From positions 6,882,001 to 6,946,000 of the forward strand of contig OZ020251.1 in the NCBI GenBank assembly GCA_963971285.1: a stretch of DNA of 64,000 nt, written 5' to 3'. Of the stretch, positions 63,970 through 64,000 are shown piece after piece. Within the stretch, counting starts at the first letter, position 1. The number at the start of each line of letters is the position of its first letter. The notes under the pieces were generated by a model. The model did not search any database, was not told the DNA's origin, and saw only the letters and a list, made by a program, of their open reading frames with translations. A program made the translations under genes and the position numbers. This stretch comes from Astropecten irregularis (Eukaryota > Echinodermata > Asteroidea > Paxillosida > Astropectinidae).

Positions 63970-64000
63970 TTGAAAACTGCCTGCTCATTTCTGGGGAAAA
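63970..64000 (+). repeat. Partial monomer at the right window edge (p1-p31)
   Basis: The first 31 bases of another consensus-type monomer. The array continues past the window. Confidence 0.97.

Larger units (their letters stand above)
1..64000 (+). repeat. 220-bp satellite DNA array, about 291 head-to-tail copies
   Basis: The same 220-bp unit can be followed without a break from the first to the last base: 290 full monomers plus two partial ones, all in one orientation. The consensus monomer has 79 G or C among 220 bases (about 36%). Most monomers differ from consensus at zero to about seven positions, and most differences are at a limited set of recurring diagnostic sites. Only four monomers are not exactly 220 bp. 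No transposon, microsatellite expansion, inversion or unique spacer interrupts the array. Such arrays typically form constitutive heterochromatin, often at or near centromeres, but nothing here proves a centromeric location. I do not recognise the monomer as a named satellite family. Confidence 0.99.

Noticed and set aside
1..64000. CRISPR array
   Set aside because: The period is 220 bp and the entire unit is repeated. There are no unique spacers between short repeats.
1..64000. Transposable element insertions or LTRs
   Set aside because: No segment departs from the 220-bp unit by more than one base in length, there are no target-site duplications around foreign DNA, and no long reading frames.
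1..64000. Bacterial or phage origin
   Set aside because: A 64-kb block of several hundred near-identical tandem monomers without any gene is not a bacterial or phage arrangement; it is typical of eukaryotic heterochromatin.
1..64000. Telomeric repeats or simple microsatellites
   Set aside because: No runs of short telomere-type units or expanded di- or trinucleotides occur. The longest simple runs are five or six T or A.

Overview
The whole 64,000-base window is one uninterrupted eukaryotic satellite DNA array. A 220-bp, roughly 36% G+C monomer is repeated head to tail on a single strand. There are 290 complete monomers (170-63969), flanked by a 169-bp partial copy on the left (1-169) and a 31-bp partial copy on the right (63970-64000). 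I found no protein-coding gene, RNA gene, transposon or unrelated spacer, and no inverted monomer. Monomers usually differ from one another at only a few positions. All but four are exactly 220 bp: two are 221 bp and two are 219 bp, and each pair shares the same indel by duplication. A block this long and this homogeneous is typical of centromeric, pericentromeric, subtelomeric or other heterochromatin in an animal or plant. The species cannot be told from the sequence.

Positions inside a monomer are written p1-p220, with p1 the first T of TTGAAAACTGCC (window base 170). Monomer classes by diagnostic bases: P, consensus; C, p126 C; S, p164 C, usually with p205 C; N, p186 A + p197 G + p210 A; F, p18 T; L, p73 T; Q, p132 A + p189 G + p203 T; E, p28 G, usually with p51 C; W, p15 G + p24 T + p28 G + p51 C; a, p51 C without p28 G; G, p17 G + p25 A + p33 A; T, p12 T; H, p87 C; K, p37 A + p51 C.

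Read as classes, the array is a patchwork of nested higher-order repeats (HORs) of different lengths. Left domain (1-11.6 kb): a recurring S-N-F-C-L-Q-E phrase, duplicated as a 15-mer (390-6989) and then as an overlapping 11-mer (5010-9849). Second domain (11.6-24.4 kb): a 13-mer pair and a 12-mer pair. Third domain (24.4-38.4 kb): units of variable length, each opening with G-P-S-N. Fourth domain (38.4-49.2 kb): a 24-mer pair marked by a shared 1-bp insertion. Fifth domain (49.2-58.0 kb): a 6-mer pair and a 13/11-mer pair, partly copied from the type of sequence at 15.8-19.5 kb. Right end (58.0-64 kb): a very recent 11-mer pair marked by a shared 1-bp deletion, then a tail rich in variants not seen elsewhere.

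The layout fits repeated unequal exchange and segmental duplication acting on blocks of monomers, including exchanges that left hybrid monomers. Each monomer also contains a 65-codon stretch open from a TTG, but its substitution pattern and context do not support a protein. The more interesting small-scale signals are an unvarying 17-bp core, a 3'-splice-site-like tract, helically spaced A/T tracts, an E-box palindrome created in one class, and a weak minus-strand RNA polymerase III-like layout.
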